From Solibacillus daqui (GTDB lineage: Bacteria > Bacillota > Bacilli > Bacillales_A > Planococcaceae): a stretch of 64,000 nucleotides of DNA. Made by a program: the position numbers and the translations under genes. Shown here piece by piece: positions 18,376 to 27,010 of the stretch (within the stretch, counting starts at the first letter, position 1; every line of letters starts with the position of its first letter). The notes under the pieces were generated by a model. It did not search any database. It worked only from the letters and a program-made list of their open reading frames with translations, and was not told the DNA's origin. The stretch lies in assembly GCF_028747805.1 (NCBI RefSeq), contig NZ_CP114887.1:3514001-3578000 (forward strand). The letters run 5' to 3'.

Positions 18376-19929
18376 TAGTTGAAGAATCCACTTTTTCACA
18401 TCAACAAGTCGATTATATTGAGGTAATTCATTTGAACCTGTAACAATCATTGGCACAATGGAATCTACTTTATGAAGGCTACCATGTGCGCCACCCCCTG
18501 CATGGTCATAACTATGTTCCTCAATAAACTCATATGACGGCTCGGCATCCACAATAATGAAACGCCCTTCCTGTGAATGAAGCGCTCCATGTAGCCTTGC
18601 TAGGGCATCTGGATAATCTTGATACTGAATACGTTCCCCATTAATTACCTTCAAATTTAAGATTGAAGTATTACCAGCAATTTCCCACGATTGTTCATAG
18701 TCATCAACATACGTACCCTTTGGTGAAAATGTAAATTCCTCATCACTTTGTGGGCTTACAACATAGTTTGCTTGCTCATCTTTCCATGCAATAAAACCAA
18801 TACGTTTGTCCTCTTTTAAAATGTTCACGATTTGTGATAATTCAACTTGTTGATCATTTACGTAAATGTACGCCATGCGCTCATTAATGGCGATGGCAAG
18901 TTGGGCATCTCTTTTATCGCCTTCCCAAAATGTATAACCCGTCAATGATTGATTTAAATCAATTAAAGAAGTTTTTTTATCTTTATTCACGGATGATTGG
19001 CCGCTATCACCTAGTGCAATCCACGTTACCTCTTGAATTGCTTCTTCCCACGATGCAAAGCTATTCAATAAGTCTTGTAGTGCCTGATCTGCTTTTTCGA
19101 TGCCCTTTAAATCGTCCGGTCCATTTTTGTGTATAGAAGCATCTGCATCCGGTAAATAGGCAAGCGTAAAGGATGGTAACTTCTTTTGTTCGATTAAATA
19201 TTTCAACTCATTTACCGTGAATTGATTATTGACTCCCATACGATTCCATACAAATTTATGCCAATTATTCTCTCTGTTATATTGAGATAACACTCCAAGT
19301 GAAAACAATGTTGGTCCATTCATTTCAATATCTTTTGGTAAAAGATTAGCCATTGTAATAAGCCTAGGGACATTTAGTTGATGTTCATAACTTCCACGGT
19401 ACAAAAGACCATTAATCGAAGCAGATTGAAGTTCTCGATTCGCTAGTTCTTCATGAATCGTTTGAACCTCTTTACTTAAATGGTCTTTATTGAGTCTAAC
19501 AACACTATCTAATGCAACATTCTTCAACCCATTATTCCAGATTTCACGGATTCCACTTCCATAACTAATCATTCGATTTTCATCTTCCTTAAACCAAATC
19601 AATCCCGGTACTTTATGTTGGTTCGGATACGTACCGGTTAATAACGTACTATCAATGGTGACAGACATCGTCGGATAAGAGCTAATTATCTCCTGATTAA
19701 AATGTCCATTGTTAATCAAAAATGCAAATGCAGGTGCTTTTCCTTCTTTTACTGCTTTTTGTAACGGTTCACTCATTAATGAATCTACGACCAAAAGTAT
19801 AACGGGCTTCTTTGTTGAATTTATTGAAAAATCATCCAGCTCTTTTTTTGGAGATATAGAAATTGCTAGTACAAGTCCAGTACTTATGACAAGAAATACA
19901 ATAAAAGCGATTACCATTTTTCGTTTCAT
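18361..19929 (-). CDS. Alkaline-phosphatase-superfamily ectoenzyme
   Basis: A 522-residue protein with an N-terminal membrane anchor (MVIAFIVFLVISTGLVLA) and an alkaline phosphatase / nucleotide pyrophosphatase catalytic domain outside the membrane. Metal-binding Asp in ILLVVDSLM, the nucleophile loop SSYPTMSVTIDSTLLTGTYP, a further metal site around TLAYLPDADASIHKNGP and the C-terminal SYDHAGGGAHG are visible. Members hydrolyse phosphodiesters or phosphomonoesters, sometimes of teichoic acids. GAAGGTGAG precedes the ATG. Monocistronic; substrate unknown. Confidence 0.8.
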   Translation of the reverse strand: MKRKMVIAFIVFLVISTGLVLAISISPKKELDDFSINSTKKPVILLVVDSLMSEPLQKAVKEGKAPAFAFLINNGHFNQEIISSYPTMSVTIDSTLLTGTYPNQHKVPGLIWFKEDENRMISYGSGIREIWNNGLKNVALDSVVRLNKDHLSKEVQTIHEELANRELQSASINGLLYRGSYEHQLNVPRLITMANLLPKDIEMNGPTLFSLGVLSQYNRENNWHKFVWNRMGVNNQFTVNELKYLIEQKKLPSFTLAYLPDADASIHKNGPDDLKGIEKADQALQDLLNSFASWEEAIQEVTWIALGDSGQSSVNKDKKTSLIDLNQSLTGYTFWEGDKRDAQLAIAINERMAYIYVNDQQVELSQIVNILKEDKRIGFIAWKDEQANYVVSPQSDEEFTFSPKGTYVDDYEQSWEIAGNTSILNLKVINGERIQYQDYPDALARLHGALHSQEGRFIIVDAEPSYEFIEEHSYDHAGGGAHGSLHKVDSIVPMIVTGSNELPQYNRLVDVKKWILQLLSDT

Positions 19930-20159
19930 CGACTCACCTTCAAATTAATTTATTTTCTCTTAGTATGGTTTGAATTTCATTAATACATGTAGATGAAGGA
20001 TTGATTTATGAATAACGCTAGTCACAGTATTTCACCTCAATTATTTATTTCAAAATACGTATCATCTTCTACAATTACTCATAGTAATGATAAAGGAATA
20101 ACTATCACCATTTGACTACTTCCTTTGCTCCAACATCCATCTATAAAAGGAGAACTTAT

Positions 20160-20759
20160 TTGAAAAGAAAAAAACCATATAAGTTTTATTTTTTGGAGCT
20201 CATCTTTAAAATCCCGTGGATCATCCTCGGTGCAATGATGGCAGCTATTAGCCTTGAAGTTATATTGATTCCAAACGGTTTAATTGATGGAGGTATTACA
20301 GGTATTTCTATGATGCTATCTGACAAATATGGTTTTTCACTTAGTGTAGTGTTATTCATATTAAATATTCCGTTTGTCCTAATCGGTCTTAAACATCTTG
20401 GAAAACGATTCGCTTTTCTAGCTACACTGGGTATCATTTCATTAACAATATCAACTGCAATTATCGAAAGGTCCTCAACATTTGTTGAAGGAAATTTCAT
20501 ATTACTCATTTTCATCGGTGGTTTACTACTCGGTATGGGAATTGGAATTGTCATTCGAAACGGCGGGGCTTTAGATGGCACAGACGTGTTGGCATTACTT
20601 ATCTCCAATAGAACGTCATTCTCTGTGGGGGAATCTATTCTTGCATTAAATATTCTCATTTTTTTAGTTGCTTTAATCATATTTGGATGGAAAGGCGCTA
20701 TAATATCAATTATTACTTATTTTATTGCAACAATGGTTGTCGATATCGTTCGAACCTAG
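20160..20759 (+). CDS. YitT-family membrane protein lacking the C-terminal domain
   Basis: About 199 residues with five or six membrane segments and the YitT signatures LIPNGLIDGGITGISMML, GLKHLGKRFA and NGGALDGTDVLALLIS. The usual protein is about 285 aa with a cytoplasmic DUF2179 domain after the last helix. Here the frame stops directly after the helix (IATMVVDIVRT). TTG start chosen because AAAAGGAGAAC lies seven bases before it. Either a truncated allele or a genuine short member; transport role unknown. Confidence 0.75.
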   Translation: MKRKKPYKFYFLELIFKIPWIILGAMMAAISLEVILIPNGLIDGGITGISMMLSDKYGFSLSVVLFILNIPFVLIGLKHLGKRFAFLATLGIISLTISTAIIERSSTFVEGNFILLIFIGGLLLGMGIGIVIRNGGALDGTDVLALLISNRTSFSVGESILALNILIFLVALIIFGWKGAIISIITYFIATMVVDIVRT

Positions 20760-20889
20760 ATAATCTCATGGAAGAGATTTCTTTGTGAAAGTGAACAGTA
20801 ACTTGATGTACACAAAATTATTGTTGTTATTCCGTATTTCAAACCAATACATAATTTCAAATAAAACTTGTTCAAAAAAATAATCTTTA

Positions 20890-21127
20890 GCGTATAAAAA
20901 ATTCAAATTACCCTATACTATTAAAGATTTCACTTCCAAACTAAATGACTGGAGGGTTAACCCGATGAGTGCGAATGATCGTTTACTCTGAATAACCATC
21001 AACTGAATGCTCAAGCACGGTTGTCTTAGGTTATTCTTAAGATTCAATGCTTAAAGCATGACAGTGTGTCATGAAGGAAAAATGTAAGTGTAATCAAACC
21101 CGGAATTAATTTTCCGGGTTTTTTTTG
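20890..21127 (+). ncRNA. Structured small RNA gene, copy 1
   Basis: Free-standing RNA gene with a conserved promoter-like pair (GTATA, 17-base gap, TATACTA at 20914), the conserved block GAGGGTTAACCCGATGAGTG (about 20952-20971), a GAGT/ACTC hairpin, a CAACTG/CGGTTG stem (21000-21005 with 21018-21023), a TCTTAG/TTAAGA stem, the conserved CAGTGTGTCATG and an intrinsic terminator (CCCGGAA / TTCCGGG plus T run). Two relatives lie at 26667 and 27011. Stems are kept by compensatory changes, so it acts as RNA. I do not recognise its Rfam family with certainty. Confidence 0.8.
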
Positions 21128-21167
21128 GCTTTACAAACTGGTCTATTTTAAATGGTCAAACATAAGA

Positions 21168-21203
21168 AAGCCCCAATACACACTATGAAGTGAATATTGG
21201 GGT
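21168..21203 (-). terminator. Terminator after spore-protein-like gene
   Basis: CCCCAATA / TATTGGGG stem just beyond the minus-strand stop, followed by a short T-rich tract. Confidence 0.55.
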
Positions 21204-21220
21204 CGGGCTAAAAAAACTTA

Positions 21221-21385
21221 TTAATTTTTTTGATTTTGATTTTGATTTTGATTTTGATTTCGGTTGAAGTTTACTTCCTGAGCGAACTCTTCTCTGTTTG
21301 CGCGCTCTCTGTTAGCATTTTGATTTTGATTTTGCTGTTTTTTATTATCCTGCGTTTTATTGTTTTTATGTTTATTACTTCCCAT
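21221..21385 (-). CDS. Small Gln/Asn-rich protein, gamma-type SASP-like
   Basis: A 54-residue protein beginning MGSNKHKNNKTQDNKKQ and ending in five NQ pairs. The core REEFAQEVNFNRNQNQ resembles the EFASETN-Q repeat of gamma-type small acid-soluble spore proteins (SspE), which are Asn/Gln-rich amino-acid stores of the spore. GGAGGTGAGTG precedes the ATG. The TTTGATTTTGATT repeat seen on the plus strand is simply this NQ-coding repeat. The opposite-strand frame is rejected. Classification as a spore protein is inference from composition and motif. Confidence 0.65.
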   Translation of the reverse strand: MGSNKHKNNKTQDNKKQQNQNQNANRERANREEFAQEVNFNRNQNQNQNQNQKN

Positions 21386-21576
21386 TTGACACTCACCTCC
21401 ACTACTAGTGTGAGTGAAAAATCACTTTTTATCCGCCTTAGATTGCATGTTGTAAAACAAGGTATAATTGTTTTAATTGGAATAGGTAAATAATTAATTG
21501 GTTCGCATTGGCTAATAATAATTTAATTACAGTTTCATATACTTTTCTATTGATGAATGATAAAGGGAGGAACTAT

Positions 21577-22767
21577 GTGGACGTTTTCATTAGACCTGGT
21601 GATTCCATTTGGTATTATAGCCAGATTTTTAAACTTCCTCTTCAATTAATTATTGATTCAAATCCAAATTTAAACGCGCAAGCACTAAAAATTAATCAAA
21701 AAGTTAAAATTCCTGGATACGTAACAAATCAATATACAATTCAACGTGGTGACTCTATTTGGGCGATTGCACAAAGAAACGATATGCCCGCTGATACAAT
21801 TTATTTACTGAACCCTACATTTAATCCAAATCGATTACAAATCGGGCAAGTAATCGTGCTACCGATTCGTGTAACTTGGAGAGTAGTCAATGGAAAACAA
21901 AATTACGACTATAACACAATGATGAATGACCTTAGTACACTGCTAATGATTTATCCATTTCTTATAAATAAGTCAATTGGAAATACTGTTTTAGGTAATA
22001 AAATTCCAGGACTTCACATTGGTAGCGGGCAAAAACGTGTGCATTTTAATGCGTCATTCCATGCTAATGAATGGATAACAACACCAATTGTGATGACATT
22101 TTTAAATGATTATTTATTATCACTAACGAATAATGGTTCGATAAGAGGACTTTATACATTGCCCTTATATCTTCAATCGAATTTGTCTATCGTCCCTATG
22201 GTTAATCCGGATGGAGTAGATTTAGTGCTAAATGGACCTCCTACAAACGAAACGATTCGAACAAATTTAATTGAATGGAATGATGGGAGTACCGATTTTT
22301 CAGGTTGGAAAGCAAATATTAATGGAGTGGATTTAAATGATCAGTTCCCAGCGGAATGGGAATTAGAGAGAGAAAACAATCCAAAAACGCCAGGTCCTCG
22401 CGATTATGGTGGAGAAAGTCCGCTATCACAGCCAGAATCAATTGCAATGGCAGAGCTCACAAGAGAAATGGATTTTGCTCGAGTATTAGCGTTCCATACA
22501 CAAGGTGAAGTCATTTATTGGGGATTTCAAGGGTTAGAACCACCAGAATCAGAACAGTTAGTAAACGAGTTTGCGCGAGTGAGCGGATATGAGCCTGTTC
22601 AAACAATTGATAGCTATGCAGGCTATAAGGATTGGTTTATACAAGATTGGCGCAGACCAGGTTTTACTGTCGAGCTAGGCCTAGGTACAAACCCTTTGCC
22701 AATTAGTCAGTTCGATGAGATTTACGAAGAAGCATTAGGATTTTTTTTAGTTGCACTTTATTGGTAA
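21577..22767 (+). CDS. gamma-D-glutamyl-meso-diaminopimelate peptidase I (M14, LysM)
   Basis: A 396-residue peptidoglycan hydrolase. Two N-terminal LysM modules (IRPGDSIWYYSQIF, then TIQRGDSIWAIAQRN), then an M14 zinc carboxypeptidase domain with HANEWIT (zinc His and Glu), NPDGVDLV, the third zinc His in AFHTQGEVIYWG and the catalytic Glu in GFTVELG. It strongly matches ENP1 of Lysinibacillus sphaericus, which cuts the gamma-D-Glu-meso-DAP bond in cortex or cell-wall peptides. The GTG at 21577 is chosen since AAAGGGAGG lies six bases upstream and ENP1 starts at the same place. No signal peptide, as in ENP1. Likely acts during sporulation or germination. Confidence 0.92.
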   Translation: MDVFIRPGDSIWYYSQIFKLPLQLIIDSNPNLNAQALKINQKVKIPGYVTNQYTIQRGDSIWAIAQRNDMPADTIYLLNPTFNPNRLQIGQVIVLPIRVTWRVVNGKQNYDYNTMMNDLSTLLMIYPFLINKSIGNTVLGNKIPGLHIGSGQKRVHFNASFHANEWITTPIVMTFLNDYLLSLTNNGSIRGLYTLPLYLQSNLSIVPMVNPDGVDLVLNGPPTNETIRTNLIEWNDGSTDFSGWKANINGVDLNDQFPAEWELERENNPKTPGPRDYGGESPLSQPESIAMAELTREMDFARVLAFHTQGEVIYWGFQGLEPPESEQLVNEFARVSGYEPVQTIDSYAGYKDWFIQDWRRPGFTVELGLGTNPLPISQFDEIYEEALGFFLVALYW

Positions 22768-22817
22768 TTGATCGAAACGTCTAGCTTTCGGTGCATATTC
22801 ATTAATTCTTAATAAGA

Positions 22818-22906
22818 AAAATAACCCCGTTCGTTTAGTTGCGACCTTTCAAAGCTAGATTTTTACGCTAACTTATCCATCACAGCAAATTTACGGGGTT
22901 ATTTCG
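22818..22906. terminator. Large-loop bidirectional terminator
   Basis: AAATAACCCCGT / ACGGGGTTATTT arms about 60 bases apart, between convergent genes. The long intervening sequence is unusual for an intrinsic terminator. Confidence 0.6.
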
Positions 22907-22908
22907 AT

Positions 22909-23196
22909 TTAGTTTGGATCTCTTAAATTTTCTTGTACATCATTTAATTGCTGTTTTATTTCTGATAATTTCTCTTTATTTTGCCCCACAATATCTAAAT
23001 GCTCCTGACGCTGTTCAGCATTGTGAAGTGCATTTTCGGTACGCTCAATAGAATGAAAAGCGTGCTCTACTGCAATTTCTTCTGGGTGAGACATTACTTG
23101 TTTTACTGCACGCTCTGACCTTTCAACAGAATTTGATAATAAAGTGCTTGGGTGATTTTGTTTCCAACTTGGTGTACCTGCCCTTTTTTTAGCCAT
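22909..23196 (-). CDS. Small helical protein of unknown function
   Basis: About 95 residues, starting MAKKRAGTPSWKQNHP, then an almost wholly helical, charged sequence with heptad-like spacing (VERSERAVKQVMSHPEE, SIERTENALHNAEQ, EKLSEIKQQLNDVQ). Start selected at the internal ATG preceded by AAAGGACGAGGAA; the frame is open 12 codons further. Small bacilli-specific proteins of this shape are often spore-associated, but I cannot assign a role. Confidence 0.6.
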   Translation of the reverse strand: MAKKRAGTPSWKQNHPSTLLSNSVERSERAVKQVMSHPEEIAVEHAFHSIERTENALHNAEQRQEHLDIVGQNKEKLSEIKQQLNDVQENLRDPN

Positions 23197-23488
23197 AGTT
23201 CCTCGTCCTTTCTTTCGTAGCAGACTTTTCAATGTTAGTATTGTGAGTTGAAAGAAATCGATACACCCAATATATTGGCAAAATAAGTATTAATTATTTT
23301 TTTCTAATATCTTGTTGTTAATGTTCAGAGTAAGTATTGCAAAATAAAAGTGAATGTAGAAAAAATAAATTGTGCAGTTTTATCAAGATAGTTCCCTAAA
23401 ACAATTCACTCTCGTTTTCATAGATTACTAAAGTAAGTATATGAAAATTTATTACTTACAATATCTTATATAAAAAGGAGGGCTATTT

Positions 23489-24442
23489 TTGGGTATGTAC
23501 AGTGATTCTCTTTATATTGGTGATACAAGTGACGATACAATCAAGCGTTTTGACGCAACAACAGGAAAATTTCTTAATACTTTTGTGACATCTGAAAGTG
23601 GTGGATTGCACGGACCTAGAGGTATTATTTTTAACCAACTAGGCAATCTTGTTGTTTCCAACCAGAACGTGAATCAGCCACAAAACGGTAATGTATTAAA
23701 GTACAATGGACACACTGGGGCGTTTCTACGTGAACTTGTTAGTACCATTCAAAAAGGAGCACCATTTGCCCCACGTGGCATCGTTCTTTCCAATAACAAT
23801 GTATTATATGTAGCAGACATACAAGGCCCAGGCGACACACCACAACCTGGAGAACTACGCGCGTATGATGGTACTACTGGTAAATTTCTCTGTAATTTTA
23901 ATCACTCTTGCTTCAATAAACCATTCTTTCCACGCAGTGTAGTCTTCGGTCCAGACGGTTTGCTTTATGTTTCAGTCTTCAATCCTTTTGACCCACTAGA
24001 TGGCTGGGTATTGCAATTCGATCCAGTAAAAAAAGCGTTCAAAAAGGTGTTTGTTGAGAGCAATGCTGTCAATAAACTACACCGCCCTGAAGGATTAGTC
24101 TTCGGTCCAGACGGTAACCTTTATGTAACGAGTTTTCGTGCCGACGAAAACGACACAGATAAAATTCTTATTTTTAATGGCAAAACCGGTAAGTTCCTAG
24201 ATAAGATTGAGCTTGATACAGTTGGCAGCCCGCGTTCTTTTGCAATGGCAATCTTGTTTGGTCCATGTGGAAAACTGTTTGTGCCTATTTCAGGAACTGG
24301 TCCTGATACAGGTTCTGTACGTCGTTACGATGTTGAAACAAAGACTTTTAACGTTTTCATACCAGCAGGTAAACAGTTAGGATCACCTTGGTATCTGACT
24401 TTTGGCAATACAGACTCGGGAACTTTAGCATATTATATGTGA
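23489..24442 (+). CDS. NHL/SMP-30-like beta-propeller protein
   Basis: A 317-residue cytoplasmic protein made of about six propeller blades: SDSLYIGDTSDDTIKRFD, PRGIIFNQLGNLVVSN, PRGIVLSNNNVLYVAD, PRSVVFGPDGLLYVSV, RPEGLVFGPDGNLYVTS and SFAMAILFGPCGKLFVP. The blade pattern is that of NHL/gluconolactonase-like proteins, which bind ligands or proteins or act as lactonases. No signal peptide. A TTG start lies seven bases after AAAAAGGAGGG; an ATG two codons later is less well spaced. Activity unknown. Confidence 0.75.
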   Translation: MGMYSDSLYIGDTSDDTIKRFDATTGKFLNTFVTSESGGLHGPRGIIFNQLGNLVVSNQNVNQPQNGNVLKYNGHTGAFLRELVSTIQKGAPFAPRGIVLSNNNVLYVADIQGPGDTPQPGELRAYDGTTGKFLCNFNHSCFNKPFFPRSVVFGPDGLLYVSVFNPFDPLDGWVLQFDPVKKAFKKVFVESNAVNKLHRPEGLVFGPDGNLYVTSFRADENDTDKILIFNGKTGKFLDKIELDTVGSPRSFAMAILFGPCGKLFVPISGTGPDTGSVRRYDVETKTFNVFIPAGKQLGSPWYLTFGNTDSGTLAYYM

Positions 24443-24484
24443 TAATTCTTATTAATGTAATCGACTAAAAAGAGAAAGAACAGT

Positions 24485-24527
24485 GAAACACGGTAGCTCA
24501 AAAACCATTTGAGCTACCGTGTTTCAT
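24485..24527 (+). terminator. Terminator after propeller gene
   Basis: GAAACACGGTAGCTCAAA / TTGAGCTACCGTGTTTC perfect stem. Confidence 0.85.
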
Positions 24528-24725
24528 TATCAAAATGTAATAGTACGTGTGCTTTGCAGGGCATTTCACAGTAGCAAACCGATAGATAAATGGCGAGAAA
24601 CTTTAAATAGATAGTTGGTAAATCCGCAAGGTACTTTCTTATTTTCCTTTAATAAATTTTATTTAACACAACTGTAATATATTGTATATTTTAAAAATAT
24701 TGATGTTAAAGGGAGGAGAGATTTA

Positions 24726-26573
24726 TTGAGGAAAATTACTTTAATGGTATTGGTACTCGTTCTTAGTTTTGTATCAGCTGCTTCTGCAAAAGAAGGAATC
24801 ATTACACCTTCTGGAATTCCTTACGCTGAACTAAGGGACCGTGTGGATGAATATGCAACTAACTACATTGGGAGGACTACGGCTGGAGCAAATGTGTTAA
24901 TTATAAAGGACGGAGAAATCTTCATGAATACGTCCTATGGCTATGCAGATATTGAAAATCAGATAAAAGTCACACAAGATACTGTTTTTGAATGGGGATC
25001 TGTTACGAAGCTCCTTGTGTGGACCAGTGTGATGCAGCTTGTAGAGCAGGGAAAGTTAGATTTAGATGAAGATATTCGTGCATATTTGCCGGACGATTTT
25101 TTGACAAAACTGCAATATGATACCCCCATTACGATGTTGAATCTTATGCATCATAATGCTGGTTGGGAGGAGAAATTTACAGATTTATTCTATATGTCAG
25201 CAGCTGACGTAAAGTCCTTGAAAGAAATGCTTCACATTACAGAACCTTATCAAATACATGAGCCAGGAGATGTGGTTGCCTATTCGAACTATGGTGTGGC
25301 CCTCGCAGGCTTTATTGTTGAACGGATCGCCGCGGAACCATTTTATGATTATGTGAAAGAACATATTTTTTCTGTTTTGGAGATGAAGGATACAACGATT
25401 CATCCTACACAGAAAGATAATCCAGATGTAGCATCTAACAGAGAAGCAGTTTATGGATATAGTGTTAATGGCGACAATGAATTTAGTATTTCAAAAAATG
25501 GACGGGTTTTTATTGGTTTGTATCCAGCAGGTAGTGCAATGGGTACGATAGCCGATATGGCGAAATTTATGGTGGCACTCATGCCAGTAGATGGTGTGAA
25601 TAGTCCGTTATTTAAAAGTAATAGTACACTAGATGAAATGCTGACGACGAGTGATTTCTATGGCGATGGCTTTCCTCGAAATGCACATGGTTTTTGGGAA
25701 GGACTATATACAGTAAATGTATTGGAACATGCAGGCAATACGGATAGTTTTTCGAGCAATTTCACCTTTTCAAAAGATGAGCAGTTGGGTGTAATTATCA
25801 TGACAAATCAAATGGGTGAATTCGGACTGAGTTACGGCTTACCAACACTCGTGTACGGCGAATATTCCGTAGCAGATGGCAAACAAGCATTTCCAAATAC
25901 GCAGGAGCTTGAAGGAAGTTATAGTATGGCGAGGCAGCCCTATAAGGGTTTTACCAAATTGTACGGAGCGCTAAGTATTGGAAATATTGAAGCGACAGAT
26001 CGAAACAATTTTAATGCTTATGGGATGACATTTGAACAAATAGCTCCGTATCTTTATAAATCTACAAATGAATTTAATTTATATCTTCATGTTACATTGA
26101 ATGATAGTAAAGTGGAAAAGATATCTATGCCAACAAGCGATATTCTACCGATTTCTCCAAGTGCGAAAGCCTTTAATATGGTCAGTACCTTGGCGGTGGC
26201 TTTCAGTGTCTTATACACCCTCATTGCTTTACTAATTATTTTGATCAAATCAATAAAGAATCGAAAACAAGAAGTTCAATTTACAGTGATGAAGAAGTGG
26301 GAAATACTATTACTTTTAGCGGGGATCGTACCTGTTATGAATTTAATTATTTTAGCTTATAGAACACTAAATTATGCTTCTTATTCTACTCTGAACATTC
26401 ATTTTTTAGTGAATTATGCGTATATCTTAGTTGTAGTAATTTGTCTAGTAGCGTTATTTGTTCAGTGGAAGAAGACGACGAAAACTCACGGCCAAAAAAT
26501 CGGCTATGTACTTTCCTGTGTTTCGGCGCTACTAATGGTCGTTCTAGTATTTGGCTGGGAGCTTTATTATTAA
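24726..26573 (+). CDS. Membrane-anchored serine hydrolase (class C beta-lactamase/PBP4* fold)
   Basis: A 615-residue secreted or membrane enzyme. Signal peptide at residues 1-23 (ending AASA). Catalytic domain about 30-350 with the S-x-x-K motif in WGSVTKLLVW, the Y-x-N motif in VAYSNYG and HAGN in place of the KTG box. About 130 residues without a recognised motif follow, then four C-terminal membrane segments (from about residue 485). This layout is shared with PbpE/FmtA-like esterases and D-Ala-D-Ala peptidases acting on cell-wall polymers; true beta-lactamase activity is less likely. TTG start after GGGAGGAGA. Two copies of the small RNA and a fragment of this gene follow. Confidence 0.85.
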   Translation: MRKITLMVLVLVLSFVSAASAKEGIITPSGIPYAELRDRVDEYATNYIGRTTAGANVLIIKDGEIFMNTSYGYADIENQIKVTQDTVFEWGSVTKLLVWTSVMQLVEQGKLDLDEDIRAYLPDDFLTKLQYDTPITMLNLMHHNAGWEEKFTDLFYMSAADVKSLKEMLHITEPYQIHEPGDVVAYSNYGVALAGFIVERIAAEPFYDYVKEHIFSVLEMKDTTIHPTQKDNPDVASNREAVYGYSVNGDNEFSISKNGRVFIGLYPAGSAMGTIADMAKFMVALMPVDGVNSPLFKSNSTLDEMLTTSDFYGDGFPRNAHGFWEGLYTVNVLEHAGNTDSFSSNFTFSKDEQLGVIIMTNQMGEFGLSYGLPTLVYGEYSVADGKQAFPNTQELEGSYSMARQPYKGFTKLYGALSIGNIEATDRNNFNAYGMTFEQIAPYLYKSTNEFNLYLHVTLNDSKVEKISMPTSDILPISPSAKAFNMVSTLAVAFSVLYTLIALLIILIKSIKNRKQEVQFTVMKKWEILLLLAGIVPVMNLIILAYRTLNYASYSTLNIHFLVNYAYILVVVICLVALFVQWKKTTKTHGQKIGYVLSCVSALLMVVLVFGWELYY

Positions 26574-26666
26574 TTGCCTTAATTCTACACATTATTTTTC
26601 GCTACGATTCTTGAGCTTTCTTCATAGTAAATTTATTTATCCGATTATGTGATTAATTTTTTTTTT

Positions 26667-26919
26667 GCGTATAAAAAACTGAAGATGACCTATACTATTA
26701 AAGATTTCACTTCAAATCCAAGTGACTAGGAGGGTTAACCCGATGAGTGCGATTGATCGTTTACTCTGAAGAACCAGCAAAACTGATTAAGCTAAAGCAG
26801 AGTTTTCTTAAGTAAATCTTAAGATTCAATGTGAAAGCGAGGCAGTGTGTCATGGAGGACTTTTAGTAAGTGCTAATCATGCCCGGAATTTAATTGATTA
26901 AATTCCGGGTGTTTTTTTG
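26667..26919 (+). ncRNA. Structured small RNA gene, copy 2
   Basis: Same layout as copy 1: GTATA, 17 bases, TATACTA (26691); a perfect TCACTT/AAGTGA hairpin; AGGAGGGTTAACCCGATGAGTG; the GAGT/ACTC hairpin; the AAAACT/AGTTTT stem enclosing GCTAAAGC; the TCTTAAG/CTTAAGA hairpin; GGCAGTGTGTCATGGAGGAC; and a longer terminator stem (CCCGGAATTTAA / TTAAATTCCGGG) with T run. Much closer to copy 3 than to copy 1. Located 90 bases downstream of the serine hydrolase gene. Confidence 0.8.
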
Positions 26920-26988
26920 TTACATTGAACGATCGAAAAGATATCTATGCCAACAAGTGATATTCTACCGGTGTCTCAAATTGCCTCT
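26919..26988 (+). pseudogene. Fragment of the serine hydrolase gene
   Basis: Between RNA copies 2 and 3 lie about 67 bases that match positions 26090-26165 of the upstream serine hydrolase gene (GTTACATTGAA, then AAAAGATATCTATGCCAACA and TATTCTACCG), with a small internal deletion and a few substitutions. It marks a tandem duplication of gene end plus RNA, later trimmed. Confidence 0.8.
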
Positions 26989-27010
26989 ATGCTACATAAA
27001 TTTTTTGGGG

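Noticed and set aside
20186..20680. Long minus-strand frame opposite the YitT gene
   Set aside because: Antisense shadow of a clear membrane protein gene; no ribosome binding site and unusual composition.
21230..21493. Plus-strand frame rich in Ile/Leu over the TTTGATTTTGATT repeat
   Set aside because: It is the antisense of the NQ-rich spore-protein-like gene, which has a strong ribosome binding site on the minus strand; the plus frame has none.
24726..26573. Beta-lactamase resistance gene
   Set aside because: The S-x-x-K and Y-x-N motifs are present, but KTG is replaced by HAGN and there is a C-terminal membrane region, typical of wall esterases or peptidases.
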